A stretch of DNA of 64,000 nucleotides from EA-27 sp964396265 (GCA_964396265.1 CAYNEM010000008.1:62001-126000); one strand, 5' to 3'; counted from the first letter of the stretch, positions 8,668-17,263 are shown. Numbers and translations: made by a program. The notes: generated from the letters alone by a model not told the origin.

Positions 8668-8676
8668 GTTATAATC
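8668..8676 (+). promoter_or_regulatory. TATA-like box of the RsmC-like methyltransferase gene
   Basis: GTTATAATC centred about 27 bases before the GTG at 8699. Transcription would begin at or next to the start codon, so the mRNA is predicted to be leaderless. Confidence 0.6.
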
Positions 8677-8698
8677 AGGCGCGCCCGTCGGAGCTTCC

Positions 8699-9298
8699 GT
8701 GCCGGAACAGTACTTCGCCGCGCGGCCCACGTCGCGTCGACGCCCGGAGACCGTCAGTGCCGTCCTTCATGGGCGGACGTTCGTCTTCTCCACCGACGCG
8801 GGCGTCTTCTCGGCCGGCGGGATCGACCGAGGAACGGAGATCCTCGTGCAGTCGTTGCGACTCGATCCCGGCGCCCAAGTGCTCGACCTCGGGTGCGGGT
8901 ACGGCGTGCTCGGAATCGTGGCGGCCTCGCTGGCTCCGAACGGACGCATCGTGATGACGGATCTCAACGCTCGTGCCGTCGAGTTGGCTCGGCGGAACGT
9001 CCACACGAACGCCGTGCCCCATGCGGACGTCCGTCTCGGGGAGTTCTACGCCCCGGTCGCGGGAGAACGGTTCGACGCGATCCTCACGAACCCGCCGATC
9101 CGCGCGGGCAAGGACGTCGTCTTTCGCATCATCGACGAGGCTCCCTCGCATCTCAAGCCCGCAGGTTCCCTGTGGATGGTCGCCCGGACGAGGCAGGGCG
9201 CGAAGTCCTTCGAAGCGCGCATGGCCGGCCTCTTTGGCGGCTGCGAGACGGTCGCCCGGGGCTCTGGGTACCGCGTGCTGCGATCTTCAGTTCCATGA
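8699..9298 (+). CDS. RsmC-like class I SAM-dependent methyltransferase
   Basis: A 199-residue methyltransferase of the small-domain RsmC/RlmG type (MTS family). Visible motifs are I (VLDLGCGYGVLGI, SAM binding), acidic post-I (MTDLNARAVELA) and IV (ILTNPPIRAG), where NPP is the catalytic motif of enzymes methylating exocyclic amino groups of RNA or DNA bases. The upstream phrase VFSTDAGVFSAGGIDRGTEIL is also typical of RsmC. rRNA guanine-N2 methylation is the likely job, but the site is not determinable. GTG start at 8699 with a TATA box 27 bases ahead. Its last 12 bases overlap the end of the convergent frameshifted gene. Confidence 0.88.
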   Translation: MPEQYFAARPTSRRRPETVSAVLHGRTFVFSTDAGVFSAGGIDRGTEILVQSLRLDPGAQVLDLGCGYGVLGIVAASLAPNGRIVMTDLNARAVELARRNVHTNAVPHADVRLGEFYAPVAGERFDAILTNPPIRAGKDVVFRIIDEAPSHLKPAGSLWMVARTRQGAKSFEARMAGLFGGCETVARGSGYRVLRSSVP

Positions 9299-10160
9299 GG
9301 AAACGCAGGGGCGGGGACGGGACGGGAGGATGGTCCTCGCAATCGCGGGAGCCTCCGCTCCACGCGGCGGATCCGAAAGGCGGATTGAGAGGCCCGGCGG
9401 GAGGAATCCCGTGCCGTTGATCGCGAGCGACAGGTTCGTGACTGACGTGACGGGGCGCGGATCGAACGTCGCGTACAACACGAAGGTGTACAGGCACAAT
9501 CGCGTTTCAGGACCTGCGACGAGGAACGTCCGGGGGTTGTCCGTCACCCCGTCGTCCCATCGGTCGAACACCCAGAACCCGCCGCCCGAGGCGTGCGGGC
9601 TGGAACACAGGACCGAGTGAACCGACCCTTCGGCCCACCAGAGCATGACAGGCGCAGGGAACATCACTCCGTCGATGACAATCATGAATCCTGGGGGCAC
9701 AGTGTCGAACGGGAACCGGAACTCGCGGACCGCAACCGCGACCTCCGTGATTGGCCCGACCATCGTGATCGTCGTCGGGTTGCTCACTCCGGTGTAGGAG
9801 CCCGCGCCTGTGCCCTCCCAACCATTGAATGCGCACCGCATGTCGGGATCGGCAGGTGGGGAGACCCATACGATCGTCAGCGCGGTCCCTTCCGGGTACC
9901 ACCCGCTCGTCGGAATCGTCGAGCCGCAGTTCGTGGAAAAGGTTCAGGAAGTAGTCCGTCGTGAACAAGGGAGTTGGCATGGTCGCGTCGAACGCACGGG
10001 CGCCTGTTGCGGGGGTCTTGCCATCAGCGTAGAAGTTCGTCCCCAACAGCGGACTGGAGCACCCCGCGAGAATCGCCGCACATGAAGAGAAGATCGTCCA
10101 CCCCCGTAGAAGGTGCCCCCTCTCCTCCCACGGGCGGACATCCACGCTATGGCATGGCAC
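9287..10160 (-). pseudogene. Frameshifted secreted repeat protein (Ig/B-repeat type)
   Basis: Two overlapping minus-strand frames read as one protein. The upstream frame starts at GTG 10160, carries a hydrophobic lipobox-like stretch (SSCAAILAGCSS) and runs to TTDYFLNL. The downstream frame begins STNCGSTIPTSGWYPEGT and continues through FNGWEGTGAGSYTG, PPGFMIVIDGV, WWAEGSVHS and YVFDRW-like FWVFDRWDDG, ending at 9287. This order is usual in archaeal secreted proteins with InlB-like B repeats. Removing one base from the run of four T (minus strand; A at 9937-9940) joins them precisely. It may be a sequencing or assembly error or a recent mutation; product about 290 residues if intact. Envelope protein of unknown role. 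Confidence 0.65.
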
Positions 10161-10206
10161 ATATGCCTTTCAACCTGGTCCCTCACGTGCCCCAGACATC
10201 CGTAAC

Positions 10207-10215
10207 TTCAAATAC
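10207..10215 (+). promoter_or_regulatory. Possible TATA-like box of the uS13-uS4-uS11-RpoD operon
   Basis: TTCAAATAC lies 40 to 45 bases ahead of the chosen uS13 start and would give a leader of about 15 bases. A weak match; the same AT-rich patch could serve the minus-strand gene ending at 10160. Confidence 0.4.
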
Positions 10216-10252
10216 GCCTTGAGGTTTGAGAGGAAATCCCACCGGGGTTTTC

Positions 10253-10873
10253 GTGCCCGAACCTAAAGTAAAGCCCGCATCGCCGGGGGCCGCGCCACCC
10301 ACGCCAGCACCCGCGCCGGCGGCCACGATGAAGCGCCCCGCCGATGCGAAGGAGGACTACCGGTACATCGTCCGTTTCGCAGGCACGGACCTCAACGGCT
10401 CGAGCGCCGTCGTGTACGCGCTTCAGCAGGTGAAAGGGGTCGGGCGGCGCGTCGCGGAGATTGTCGCGGACCTGGCGAAGGCCCCGCGAGGGGAGCGCAT
10501 GGGGAACCTACCGGAGGCGGACATCGAGGTGATGGAGAAGGTGCTCGCATCGCTCCCGGAGCGCGTGCCCCCGTGGCTCCTGAACCGCCAGCACGACGTG
10601 GACACGGGCGAGGACTATCACCTCTTCGGCTCCGACGTTGACCTGCGTCGGCGCGACGACGTGAACCGCATGAAGATGATCCGTTCGTACAAGGGCGTCC
10701 GGCACGAGGATGGCCAGAAGGTGCGCGGGCAGCGCACGCGGTCCAACGGCCGCACGGGCCTCACCGTCGGTGTCCAGAAGAAGGCCGCGATCCAGGCGGC
10801 CCAGGCGGCAAAGAAAGAGGACGAGGCCGGCGGCAGAAAGGAGAAGGCGAAGGAGCCGGAGAAGAAGGAGTGA
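10253..10873 (+). CDS. rpsM: Small-subunit ribosomal protein uS13
   Basis: A 206-residue protein with the uS13 core: YIVRFAGTDLNGSSAV, the helix-hairpin-helix-like VKGVGRRVAEIV, and the C-terminal RSYKGVRHEDGQKVRGQRT block followed by RTGLTVG. It sits at the head of the 30S subunit and contacts tRNA and uL5. It has a Pro/Ala-rich N-terminal extension and a Lys/Glu/Ala-rich C-terminal tail longer than usual. Starts are uncertain: GTG 10253 fits the TATA-like box, while ATG 10328 would remove the extension and TTG 10226 would lengthen it. First gene of the standard archaeal uS13-uS4-uS11-RpoD order. Confidence 0.93.
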   Translation: MPEPKVKPASPGAAPPTPAPAPAATMKRPADAKEDYRYIVRFAGTDLNGSSAVVYALQQVKGVGRRVAEIVADLAKAPRGERMGNLPEADIEVMEKVLASLPERVPPWLLNRQHDVDTGEDYHLFGSDVDLRRRDDVNRMKMIRSYKGVRHEDGQKVRGQRTRSNGRTGLTVGVQKKAAIQAAQAAKKEDEAGGRKEKAKEPEKKE

Positions 10874-10877
10874 GGGC

Positions 10878-11495
10878 TTGGGCGATCCGAAGTTCCCGAG
10901 AAAGAAGTATTCGCGTCCCTCCCACCCCTGGGAGGCGGATCGGATCAAGACGGAGAACGAGCTCCTGAAGAAGTACGGCTTGAAGAACAAGAAGGAGCTG
11001 TGGCGTGCCCAGTCGTTCCTCTCTTCGATGCGGGGTCGCGCGCGCGAACTGCAGGCCCTCGTCCGGTACGAGAACCGCCAGGCGCTCAAGGAGCGCGACG
11101 AGCTCATGGCGCGGCTCGGCCGCCTCGGCCTCATGCCCCTCGAAGGGGCATCCCTTGACGACGTGCTCGGCCTCGATGTCGAGGCAGTGCTCTCGCGCCG
11201 TCTGCAGACGATCGCGTACGTCCGAGGCCTCGCCTTCAACCCTCGTCAGGCCCGGCAGTTCATTGTCCACGGCCACATGGCGGTCGGGACCCGCACGGTC
11301 CGGGTGCCCGGCTACCTGGTGACGAGGTCCGAGGAGGAGTCGATCGGGTACAACCTGCGCAGCCCGATCTCGCACGACCTCCATCCGGCGCGTCCTGGCG
11401 TGCAGCAGATCACGGTTCCCGGTCCAGAGATCCAGGAGGGTCCCGGCGGCCCTGAGGAGGGGCCCCCGGAAGGCGGCGGAGGGGGTGGACCGTAG
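10878..11495 (+). CDS. rpsD: Small-subunit ribosomal protein uS4
   Basis: A 205-residue uS4 homologue: GDPKFPRKKYSRPSHPW at the N-terminus, the central helical domain (RAQSFLSSMRGRAREL), and the S4 RNA-binding fold (RRLQTIAYVRGLA, then ARQFIVHGHMAVGTR with VRVPGYLV). It binds 16S rRNA early in 30S assembly. A Gly/Pro-rich tail extends the C-terminus. TTG start at 10878, just 4 bases after the uS13 stop, with a GAGGG-like ribosome site in the gap; longer in-frame versions would read through uS13 and are not credible. The stop TAG abuts the ATG of uS11. Confidence 0.95.
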   Translation: MGDPKFPRKKYSRPSHPWEADRIKTENELLKKYGLKNKKELWRAQSFLSSMRGRARELQALVRYENRQALKERDELMARLGRLGLMPLEGASLDDVLGLDVEAVLSRRLQTIAYVRGLAFNPRQARQFIVHGHMAVGTRTVRVPGYLVTRSEEESIGYNLRSPISHDLHPARPGVQQITVPGPEIQEGPGGPEEGPPEGGGGGGP

Positions 11496-11879
11496 ATGGC
11501 ACGATGGGGGATTGCGCATATCTATGCGTCCTACAACAACATCCTGATTACGGTCACGGACGTCACGGGCTGCGAGACGATCACGAAGGCCACCGGCGGC
11601 ATGGTCGTGAAGGCCGCAAAGGACCAGGCGTCCCCGTACGCGGCGATGAGGGCGGCGGAGAAGGTCGCGGAGGCGGCGAAGGAGAAGGGGATCGACTCGA
11701 TCCACGTGCGCGTCCGCGCGCCGGGCGGGAACAAGAGCGCGTCCCCGGGCCCAGGCGCCCAAGCTGCGATACGGGCACTCGCTCGGGCGGGCCTCACGAT
11801 CGGTCGCATTGAGGACGTCACCCCCGTGCCGCACGACGGGACAAAGCCGAAGGGCGGGCGGCGAGGACGGAGGGTGTGA
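11496..11879 (+). CDS. rpsK: Small-subunit ribosomal protein uS11
   Basis: A 127-residue uS11 of full length. ARWGIAHIYASYNNILITVTD, the ATGGMVVKA block, and the C-terminal VTPVPHDGTKPKGGRRGRR tail, which holds the strongly conserved PHDG...PKGGRRGRR motif, leave little doubt. It lines the 30S platform near the mRNA exit. The ATG follows the uS4 stop without any gap, and rpoD begins within 34 bases, so the four genes form one operon. Confidence 0.97.
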   Translation: MARWGIAHIYASYNNILITVTDVTGCETITKATGGMVVKAAKDQASPYAAMRAAEKVAEAAKEKGIDSIHVRVRAPGGNKSASPGPGAQAAIRALARAGLTIGRIEDVTPVPHDGTKPKGGRRGRRV

Positions 11880-11913
11880 CGTGCCCCACGGAGCCGGCGT
11901 CCAAGGTGCGGGC

Positions 11914-12762
11914 ATGTCCCTGCGCATCGACGAAATGAGCGAGCGGAGCGCGCGGTTCCTCCTCGAGGGCATCGAGCCTGGATTCGCGAACGCGCTGCGC
12001 CGGAGCCTCATCGCGGACCTGCCCAAGCTTGCGATCGAAGATGTGGAGTTCCATCTCGGACCGATCCGGGCGGAGGACGGGAAGGAGGCGGAATCCGTCG
12101 CCCCGCTCTTCGACGAAATGATCGCCCACCGCCTCGGGCTCGTCCCGCTTCCCACGGACCCCAAGCTGTTCGTCCCCCGGGCGACGTGCCCCGCTTGCGG
12201 CGGGGAGGGATGTCCGAACTGCACGGTCATCTATTCGCTGAACAAGCGCGGACCTGCAACCGTCTACAGCGGCGACCTCGAGCCGGTCGGGGACGCCAAG
12301 CTCAAGCCCGTGGACCTGGGGATTCCGCTGGTGAAGTTAGGCGAGGGACAGGCGCTGCTCGTGTACGCGACCGCGCAGCTCGGGTTCGGCCGCGAGCACG
12401 CGAAGTGGCAGGTCGCGCAGGCGGTCGGCTACAAGTACAAGCCCGTCGTGAAGGTCGACAACCGGAAGCTCGACGCGGACAAGTTCCCCCTCGATGTCTG
12501 CCCGCCGAACATCCTTCACAACCGCGACGGCAAGATCGTCGTGGAGCCCGAGGAGGCGTGCATCCTCTGCAACGCGTGCGTCGACGCCGCGAAGGAGCGC
12601 GGGTCCGAGGGCGCCTTCGACGTGTCGGGCGATCCGACGAAGATCCTGTTCCATCTCGAGACGGATGGCTCCATGGACGCGAAGACCGCTGTGCTCGAGG
12701 CGCTCTCTATGCTCGAGACGAAGTTCTCAACGGTTTCGGACCAGACGTCGGCGATGGAGTAA
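11914..12762 (+). CDS. rpo3: DNA-directed RNA polymerase subunit D (Rpo3) with Fe-S cluster domain
   Basis: A 282-residue homologue of eukaryotic Rpb3/AC40 and bacterial alpha, which pairs with subunit L to nucleate polymerase assembly. The dimerisation region is clear (GIEPGFANALRRSLIADLPKLAIEDVEF; MIAHRLGLVPL). Two cysteine sets are present: C92-x2-C-x4-C-x2-C103 in the D2 insert, and C196, C216, C219, C222, the ferredoxin-like set with the C-x19-C-x2-C-x2-C spacing known from archaeal Rpo3 proteins that carry an iron-sulfur cluster. ATG 11914 fits the family N-terminus; GTG 11881, behind a strong GGAGG, would add 11 residues. The last 36 bases overlap the convergent giant gene. Confidence 0.95.
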   Translation: MSLRIDEMSERSARFLLEGIEPGFANALRRSLIADLPKLAIEDVEFHLGPIRAEDGKEAESVAPLFDEMIAHRLGLVPLPTDPKLFVPRATCPACGGEGCPNCTVIYSLNKRGPATVYSGDLEPVGDAKLKPVDLGIPLVKLGEGQALLVYATAQLGFGREHAKWQVAQAVGYKYKPVVKVDNRKLDADKFPLDVCPPNILHNRDGKIVVEPEEACILCNACVDAAKERGSEGAFDVSGDPTKILFHLETDGSMDAKTAVLEALSMLETKFSTVSDQTSAME

Positions 12763-15700
12763 TCTCGCGCCGAGGCCGATCATCAGCGCCACCGGCAGCA
12801 GCACCGCTGCGGGTTCTGGGACTTCAGCGACGAGGACCCGGCCGCTGTCCGCCTGCCCCGTGTCGTCCCATGCGTTCGCCCCGATCGCGACGCGCCACAG
12901 GGGGTCCGACGCGAACCGGCCGCTCGCGACGGAGGTCCCGAGGCGCTCTCCGTCCTGCGCCCCGGTGAACGTCTCGTCCACGGTCTGATCGGTCGTCGGG
13001 CTGTCGAACCAGTACGCCCGGCCACGGTCCGTCCCGCCGACGTCCGCGGTCGGCGCCCCGAAGAACACGCCTGCGGTCCCGTCCCCGTCAAGGTCGACGA
13101 CCGTGACCGAATTCCCGCACTGTTCCGTCGACGTCAATCCCGCCAAGGTCGCGTCCGGAGACGCCCCCGAGGTGAGACCCGTCCCATCCGAGTTGGCGAG
13201 GAACACGTAGCCGCCGCCGACGTTGGTCGTCCTTCCCGGCGAGCCGACGGCGAGGTCCGCGTACGCGTCCGCGTTGATCGTGCCGAGTGCGACGGAGAGC
13301 CCGAACTTCTCGGCGGAGGCCTGAGCGATCAGCGTCGCCTCCGGGAGCCGGTCGCCCGATCCGCTCGTCATGTTGCTGCCCTTGAAGAAGTGCACGCGGC
13401 CGCTGTTCGAGCTCTGGAACGGTTCCCCGACGACCACGTCCGCGTACGCGTCCGAATCCACCTTCCCGACCGCGAAGTTGTAACCGAACTGCCCCGCGCT
13501 GTTCGTGCTGGGCTTGAGCGTGAAGTCCGAGGTCGATTCCGGCGAGCTGAACGGGGCCTTGTAGACGTGCACCACGCCGTCCTGGCTCGCGAGTCCTCCG
13601 TCGTTGTCCCGACCGGTTTCCCCGATGAGCACCTCGTCGAAGCTCGTGTTGTCGAGGTTGCCCGCAGCCACATACCAGCCGAAGTTCAGCGCCCCGCTCG
13701 GGGGCGTGAACTCCAGGTCCGGCGTCTCCTCGAGCCCGGACCAGCTCGATCCCCCGTAGTAGACCGAGACGTTCCCCGCGATGCCCGCGACGGACCGGCT
13801 CGAGACGAGGGCGTCCCAGAAGCCGTCCCCGTTGAACTTCCCCGCGGCGACGGAGTATCCGTGCTGGGCGTCCGTGCTCGTCCCCCGGATCCGGACGTCG
13901 GGGATCGTCTTGGAGGCGTCGAGCGGCCCATAGAAGATGTACGCGTACCCGTGCAGGGATAGGTTCAGGTTGTTCCGCGGAGCGCCCGTGAGGAGGTCCG
14001 CGAGCCCATCGTTGTTAAAGTCCCCCATGGCGACGGAGAATCCCATCTGCTCCCCGGGATCTTCGGATGCCCCGTCGTTCTCGATCTGGTACGTCGTCGG
14101 ATCCACGAGGACCGGATAGGAGGCGGCGGCGAGCCATGCGCCCGGCACGAGGACCGCCAGTGCGCCCTGCCGCCATCGGAACGAGAGGTCGACGCGATCG
14201 CCCGACGCATCCTCCGCCCAGGGCCGGGACATCGCGATCCGCAATCCGCGACCGTCCGTGAGGATGAAGTCGCCCTCGATTCGGATCTCCTCCGCGGACC
14301 CGTCCCCCGCGACCTCGACGAACAGGTCTCCGTACGCGGCGAGGCGCGTCTCGATTGCGAGCGTGTCCCCGACGCCGACCGGCGGCGGCGCGAACACGGT
14401 GATCGTCTCCTTGAGTCGGGTCGACTCCGCCTCGTACGCGACGGTCGCTTCCATCCCCGCATACGCGTCCGCATAGGTCATCCCGGCCTCGTCCGCGATG
14501 ACGCTCCCCGTCCCGGGAGAGGTCAGGAGCGCCTCGCCACCCGACCCCTCCACGAGGAACTCGGGAAGGGTCCACGAAACCGAGCCCTGCCCGGGGATTT
14601 CGAACGTGACGAGTCCGCCGGTGCCGCGGGGCAGCGTGGCCTCGTACCGTCGGATGAACGTGATGCCGCCCATCGAGGATCGCGTTCCGCGGACGCCTTC
14701 GACCGCGGTGCGGTCGCCCGTCCCCTGCCAGTCCTGGGATTCGACGACGAAATCCGCGCCGCGAAGGTCGACGCCCGCAACGTCGAGCGACCCCTCGAGC
14801 TCGCCGCCGGATGCGAACGCTTTGGCGGTGCCGGCTGCGATCCACCGACCGGACTGCCACCGGAAGCCCTCGACCGCCCGGACCCTGCCGTTCCTTCCGC
14901 GGATATCCAGGAGGGTATCCGCGACGATGCCGCCAACGCCGACTCCACCCTCCGTGAGATTCGTGTCGAAGAAGACACGGATGACATCCTCGCCTACGAC
15001 CCTCGCGGGGACGCCGGGCGGGGGCGGCGGCGCAGCCTGTCCGGGGACCGGGCGGACGCGCGCCTCTGGATGGACCGCGCCGCCGAGCGCCGTTCCCCGG
15101 ACCGCCGCGTAGACATGGGCGGTCCCGTTTTGGACTGCGCTCTCGAATCGCTCGAGGTCCACGTTCGCGTTCGACACCTCGTCCGTGTCCGAGGATTGTG
15201 CCGTCCATTCCGTGAAAATCCCGTCGACGGTTCTCTCGTCGGGAATGCGCGTCACATAGGCCCGAGTGGGAGGTCCCCGGATCACGACCGGACGGTCCGC
15301 ATCGATCGCCACGAGGTCTGCGGAGAGGAGCGCGGACGTCGCGAGCCCCGAGGCGTCGACGGTCAGCGTCAGCGTTCGCGGTTGCCCCACCGCGACGACG
15401 AGGGGAGAGAAGCCGTCGATCGGGGGCGTGATGCCGAGGCGGTCGAACGTGAGCGCGTCGACGCGCACGGAGGACCCTGCGGCCCGGAAGGTGACGTTGA
15501 CGAAATCCGTGCCCGGAGCTCGTGCGACCGTCGGCCCCACCGCCTCTTGGACGACCTCGAGCGCTCCGTGCGTGGGACCGAACGCGACCTGCGAGGAGGC
15601 GCGGGACCCAGCCTGGTCGTCGGTGTGGATCACGACCCTGCCGAGGGAGTCGTCGATGGCGACGATGTCCGTGAGGTCGACCTGGACTTCGAGTTCGGAC

Positions 15701-17220
15701 CCGCGATATGCCGCAGTCGGGGCACGGATGGCCTGCCACGCGGTCCAGTTGTCCTGGTCCGTTCCGGACCACAACCAGGCGTGTTGGCCGAGGATCGTCT
15801 GGTCGCCTCCATAGACCTCCAGGAGGAGGTCCGCGCCGACCGAGCCCTCGTCGTACCCGGTCAACCTGCTTCCGTCCGCGTCGACGAACACGTAGAGGAG
15901 ATCTGTGTTCGTGGGTTGCACGAACCACGTCCCCCCGACGCGGGCATAGATGGACAGTCGGTTGTCCTGCCACTTCAGGGTGTACTCTCGGAGGTCGACG
16001 TCCGCGTTGGCGGTGCTGGAACCCTGCGTGTACCCGGGCACCCTTTGCCAATCCGAGAAGTCGCCGTCGATCACCGAGCCCCCGAACACGGGCCCGAGAG
16101 GCTCCGGCAGGAGGAACGAGACGGAAAGCAGGAGGGCCGCGGCGATTGGCACGAGGTAGAGTTTCCATCGCCCCAAGCGCGCCTCGGCGGAGGACCGGGG
16201 ACCCCCCAGCCCGTTTGTGAGTCCGAGCCCGTTGGTGAGGCCATTCGTGAGGCCGTTCGTGAGGCCTGCCCGAGTGCGCTGCAGGCCGTTGACGAGGCCA
16301 TTCACGCGTCCCGCCGCAAGGCCGTTGATTGCTCCCAGGCCTTCGGTCCCTCCCGTTCGGAGGCGGACCGTTCCCCTCGGACGCGTGATCGCGCCGGGGC
16401 GTGGTGCGAGGGGGACCCTCTTTGCCCGGGCGGCGCGGTCCCGAGTGTCAGCCCGCTCGAGAAGCGTCGCCATCTCCGCTTCGATGCGCCAGATCTGATG
16501 CGGGGAGCGGAACAGCGCTCGCACGCGCGCGATGTCCGCCTCGAGGCCATCTGCGTCGAGGGACTTCATGGTGTCCTCGAGGACCTGCACCTTGCGCACG
16601 TTCTGGTCGAATTGGAAGAACGCCGTCCTAACGCGATCGGGGTCGTCGCGGGCGACGGCCCGAAGAGGGCCGACTTCAAACCCCGCGGCTTCCCACGCTG
16701 CGAGCCTTTCCTCGGGCGTCTCTGCGGATCCCTCCGGTCTCGTGAGCGAAGCAAGCTCCTCGAGCCCCCGGACCGCCTCCCTCTCGGCAACTTCCTCCTC
16801 CGCCGCGTGGAGCCCGTCGAGCTCCTCCGTCAGGGACGTCAGGGCTTCCTCGACGCTCGATTCTCCCGACGGCGGTTGGCCTCCGGCGGCCTGGATGGCC
16901 TTCCGTTCCGCTTCGGCGGCTTCCTCCGTCCGCCCCAGGCGGCCTAGGACGAACGACAGGAGGACCTGGAGACGGCTGAGGGAAGGATCCAGGGATTCCG
17001 CCTTGCGGAGGGCCGCCAACGCGTCGTCCCATCGATCGAACTCTGAGAGGAGGATCCCCTTCCGGAACCACAGCGTGGGATCGTCCGGGGCGCGCTCGAG
17101 CGCGGCGTCGACATCCGCGAGGGCACTCTCTGTCGGGCGCTCCTCGCGCTCGGCACGAGCCCACTTCTCAAGGAAGTCCTTGGCGAACTTCCGTCGCTCC
17201 TTGTCCTCCTCTTCCGCCAT
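12727..17220 (-). CDS. Giant membrane protein: cytoplasmic TPR, GL(T/V)NGL repeats, one span, extracellular FG-GAP propeller, PEP-like tail
   Basis: A 1497-residue protein starting at ATG 17220. Residues about 1-270 are charged and helical with TPR units (LWFRKGILLSEFDRWDDAL). Next come short repeats of G-L-x-N-G-L (about 290-340) and a membrane span at 350-373. The outside part starts with a DOMON/CBM9-like block (IDGDFSDWQ) and a later second one (VDGIFTEWT), and ends in about seven FG-GAP units such as GFSVAMGDFNNDGLADLLTG, the integrin-alpha-type beta-propeller. The last 31 residues are VPEP, a hydrophobic stretch and HRRR, resembling PEP-CTERM sorting tails. Topology (N inside) and a role in sensing or adhesion are inference. 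It is convergent with rpo3, overlapping by 36 bases. Confidence 0.85.
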   Translation of the reverse strand: MAEEEDKERRKFAKDFLEKWARAEREERPTESALADVDAALERAPDDPTLWFRKGILLSEFDRWDDALAALRKAESLDPSLSRLQVLLSFVLGRLGRTEEAAEAERKAIQAAGGQPPSGESSVEEALTSLTEELDGLHAAEEEVAEREAVRGLEELASLTRPEGSAETPEERLAAWEAAGFEVGPLRAVARDDPDRVRTAFFQFDQNVRKVQVLEDTMKSLDADGLEADIARVRALFRSPHQIWRIEAEMATLLERADTRDRAARAKRVPLAPRPGAITRPRGTVRLRTGGTEGLGAINGLAAGRVNGLVNGLQRTRAGLTNGLTNGLTNGLGLTNGLGGPRSSAEARLGRWKLYLVPIAAALLLSVSFLLPEPLGPVFGGSVIDGDFSDWQRVPGYTQGSSTANADVDLREYTLKWQDNRLSIYARVGGTWFVQPTNTDLLYVFVDADGSRLTGYDEGSVGADLLLEVYGGDQTILGQHAWLWSGTDQDNWTAWQAIRAPTAAYRGSELEVQVDLTDIVAIDDSLGRVVIHTDDQAGSRASSQVAFGPTHGALEVVQEAVGPTVARAPGTDFVNVTFRAAGSSVRVDALTFDRLGITPPIDGFSPLVVAVGQPRTLTLTVDASGLATSALLSADLVAIDADRPVVIRGPPTRAYVTRIPDERTVDGIFTEWTAQSSDTDEVSNANVDLERFESAVQNGTAHVYAAVRGTALGGAVHPEARVRPVPGQAAPPPPPGVPARVVGEDVIRVFFDTNLTEGGVGVGGIVADTLLDIRGRNGRVRAVEGFRWQSGRWIAAGTAKAFASGGELEGSLDVAGVDLRGADFVVESQDWQGTGDRTAVEGVRGTRSSMGGITFIRRYEATLPRGTGGLVTFEIPGQGSVSWTLPEFLVEGSGGEALLTSPGTGSVIADEAGMTYADAYAGMEATVAYEAESTRLKETITVFAPPPVGVGDTLAIETRLAAYGDLFVEVAGDGSAEEIRIEGDFILTDGRGLRIAMSRPWAEDASGDRVDLSFRWRQGALAVLVPGAWLAAASYPVLVDPTTYQIENDGASEDPGEQMGFSVAMGDFNNDGLADLLTGAPRNNLNLSLHGYAYIFYGPLDASKTIPDVRIRGTSTDAQHGYSVAAGKFNGDGFWDALVSSRSVAGIAGNVSVYYGGSSWSGLEETPDLEFTPPSGALNFGWYVAAGNLDNTSFDEVLIGETGRDNDGGLASQDGVVHVYKAPFSSPESTSDFTLKPSTNSAGQFGYNFAVGKVDSDAYADVVVGEPFQSSNSGRVHFFKGSNMTSGSGDRLPEATLIAQASAEKFGLSVALGTINADAYADLAVGSPGRTTNVGGGYVFLANSDGTGLTSGASPDATLAGLTSTEQCGNSVTVVDLDGDGTAGVFFGAPTADVGGTDRGRAYWFDSPTTDQTVDETFTGAQDGERLGTSVASGRFASDPLWRVAIGANAWDDTGQADSGRVLVAEVPEPAAVLLPVALMIGLGARLLHRRRLVRNR
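12730..12822 (-). other. PEP-CTERM-like C-terminal sorting signal (coding)
   Basis: The final 31 codons of the giant gene read VPEP, a hydrophobic helix of about 17 residues, then LLHRRRLVRNR. This tripartite design is that of exosortase/archaeosortase substrates. No sortase gene is present in the window, so processing is inference; it could instead be an ordinary C-terminal anchor. Confidence 0.45.
16201..16350 (-). repeat. Coding tandem repeats of G-L-x-N-G-L
   Basis: Within the TPR/FG-GAP gene, short units encoding NGL and TNGL are repeated about eight to ten times, with 12- and 24-base near-repeats visible on the plus strand as gtgaggcc(g/a)ttc-type blocks. They sit between the TPR part and the membrane span and probably form a flexible low-complexity linker. 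Confidence 0.7.
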
Positions 17221-17254
17221 CGGTCTGCGTCCCCGCTCATGAGGGGGCGAGGGC

Positions 17255-17263
17255 GGATATAGG
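17255..17263 (-). promoter_or_regulatory. TATA-like box of the TPR/FG-GAP giant gene
   Basis: CCTATATCC on minus, with a predicted transcription start near 17233, about 13 bases before the ATG at 17220. The same CTATATCC string occurs before the DUF72 gene (18155-18164). Confidence 0.55.

Noticed and set aside
16201..16350. CRISPR-like short repeats
   Set aside because: Repeats are 12-24 bases, lack spacers, and are in frame inside a gene, encoding G-L-x-N-G-L units.
15070..16947. 625-residue plus-strand frame opposite the TPR/FG-GAP gene
   Set aside because: High-GC antisense shadow: Arg/Pro/Gly-rich without motifs, while the minus strand encodes clear TPR and DOMON-like domains.
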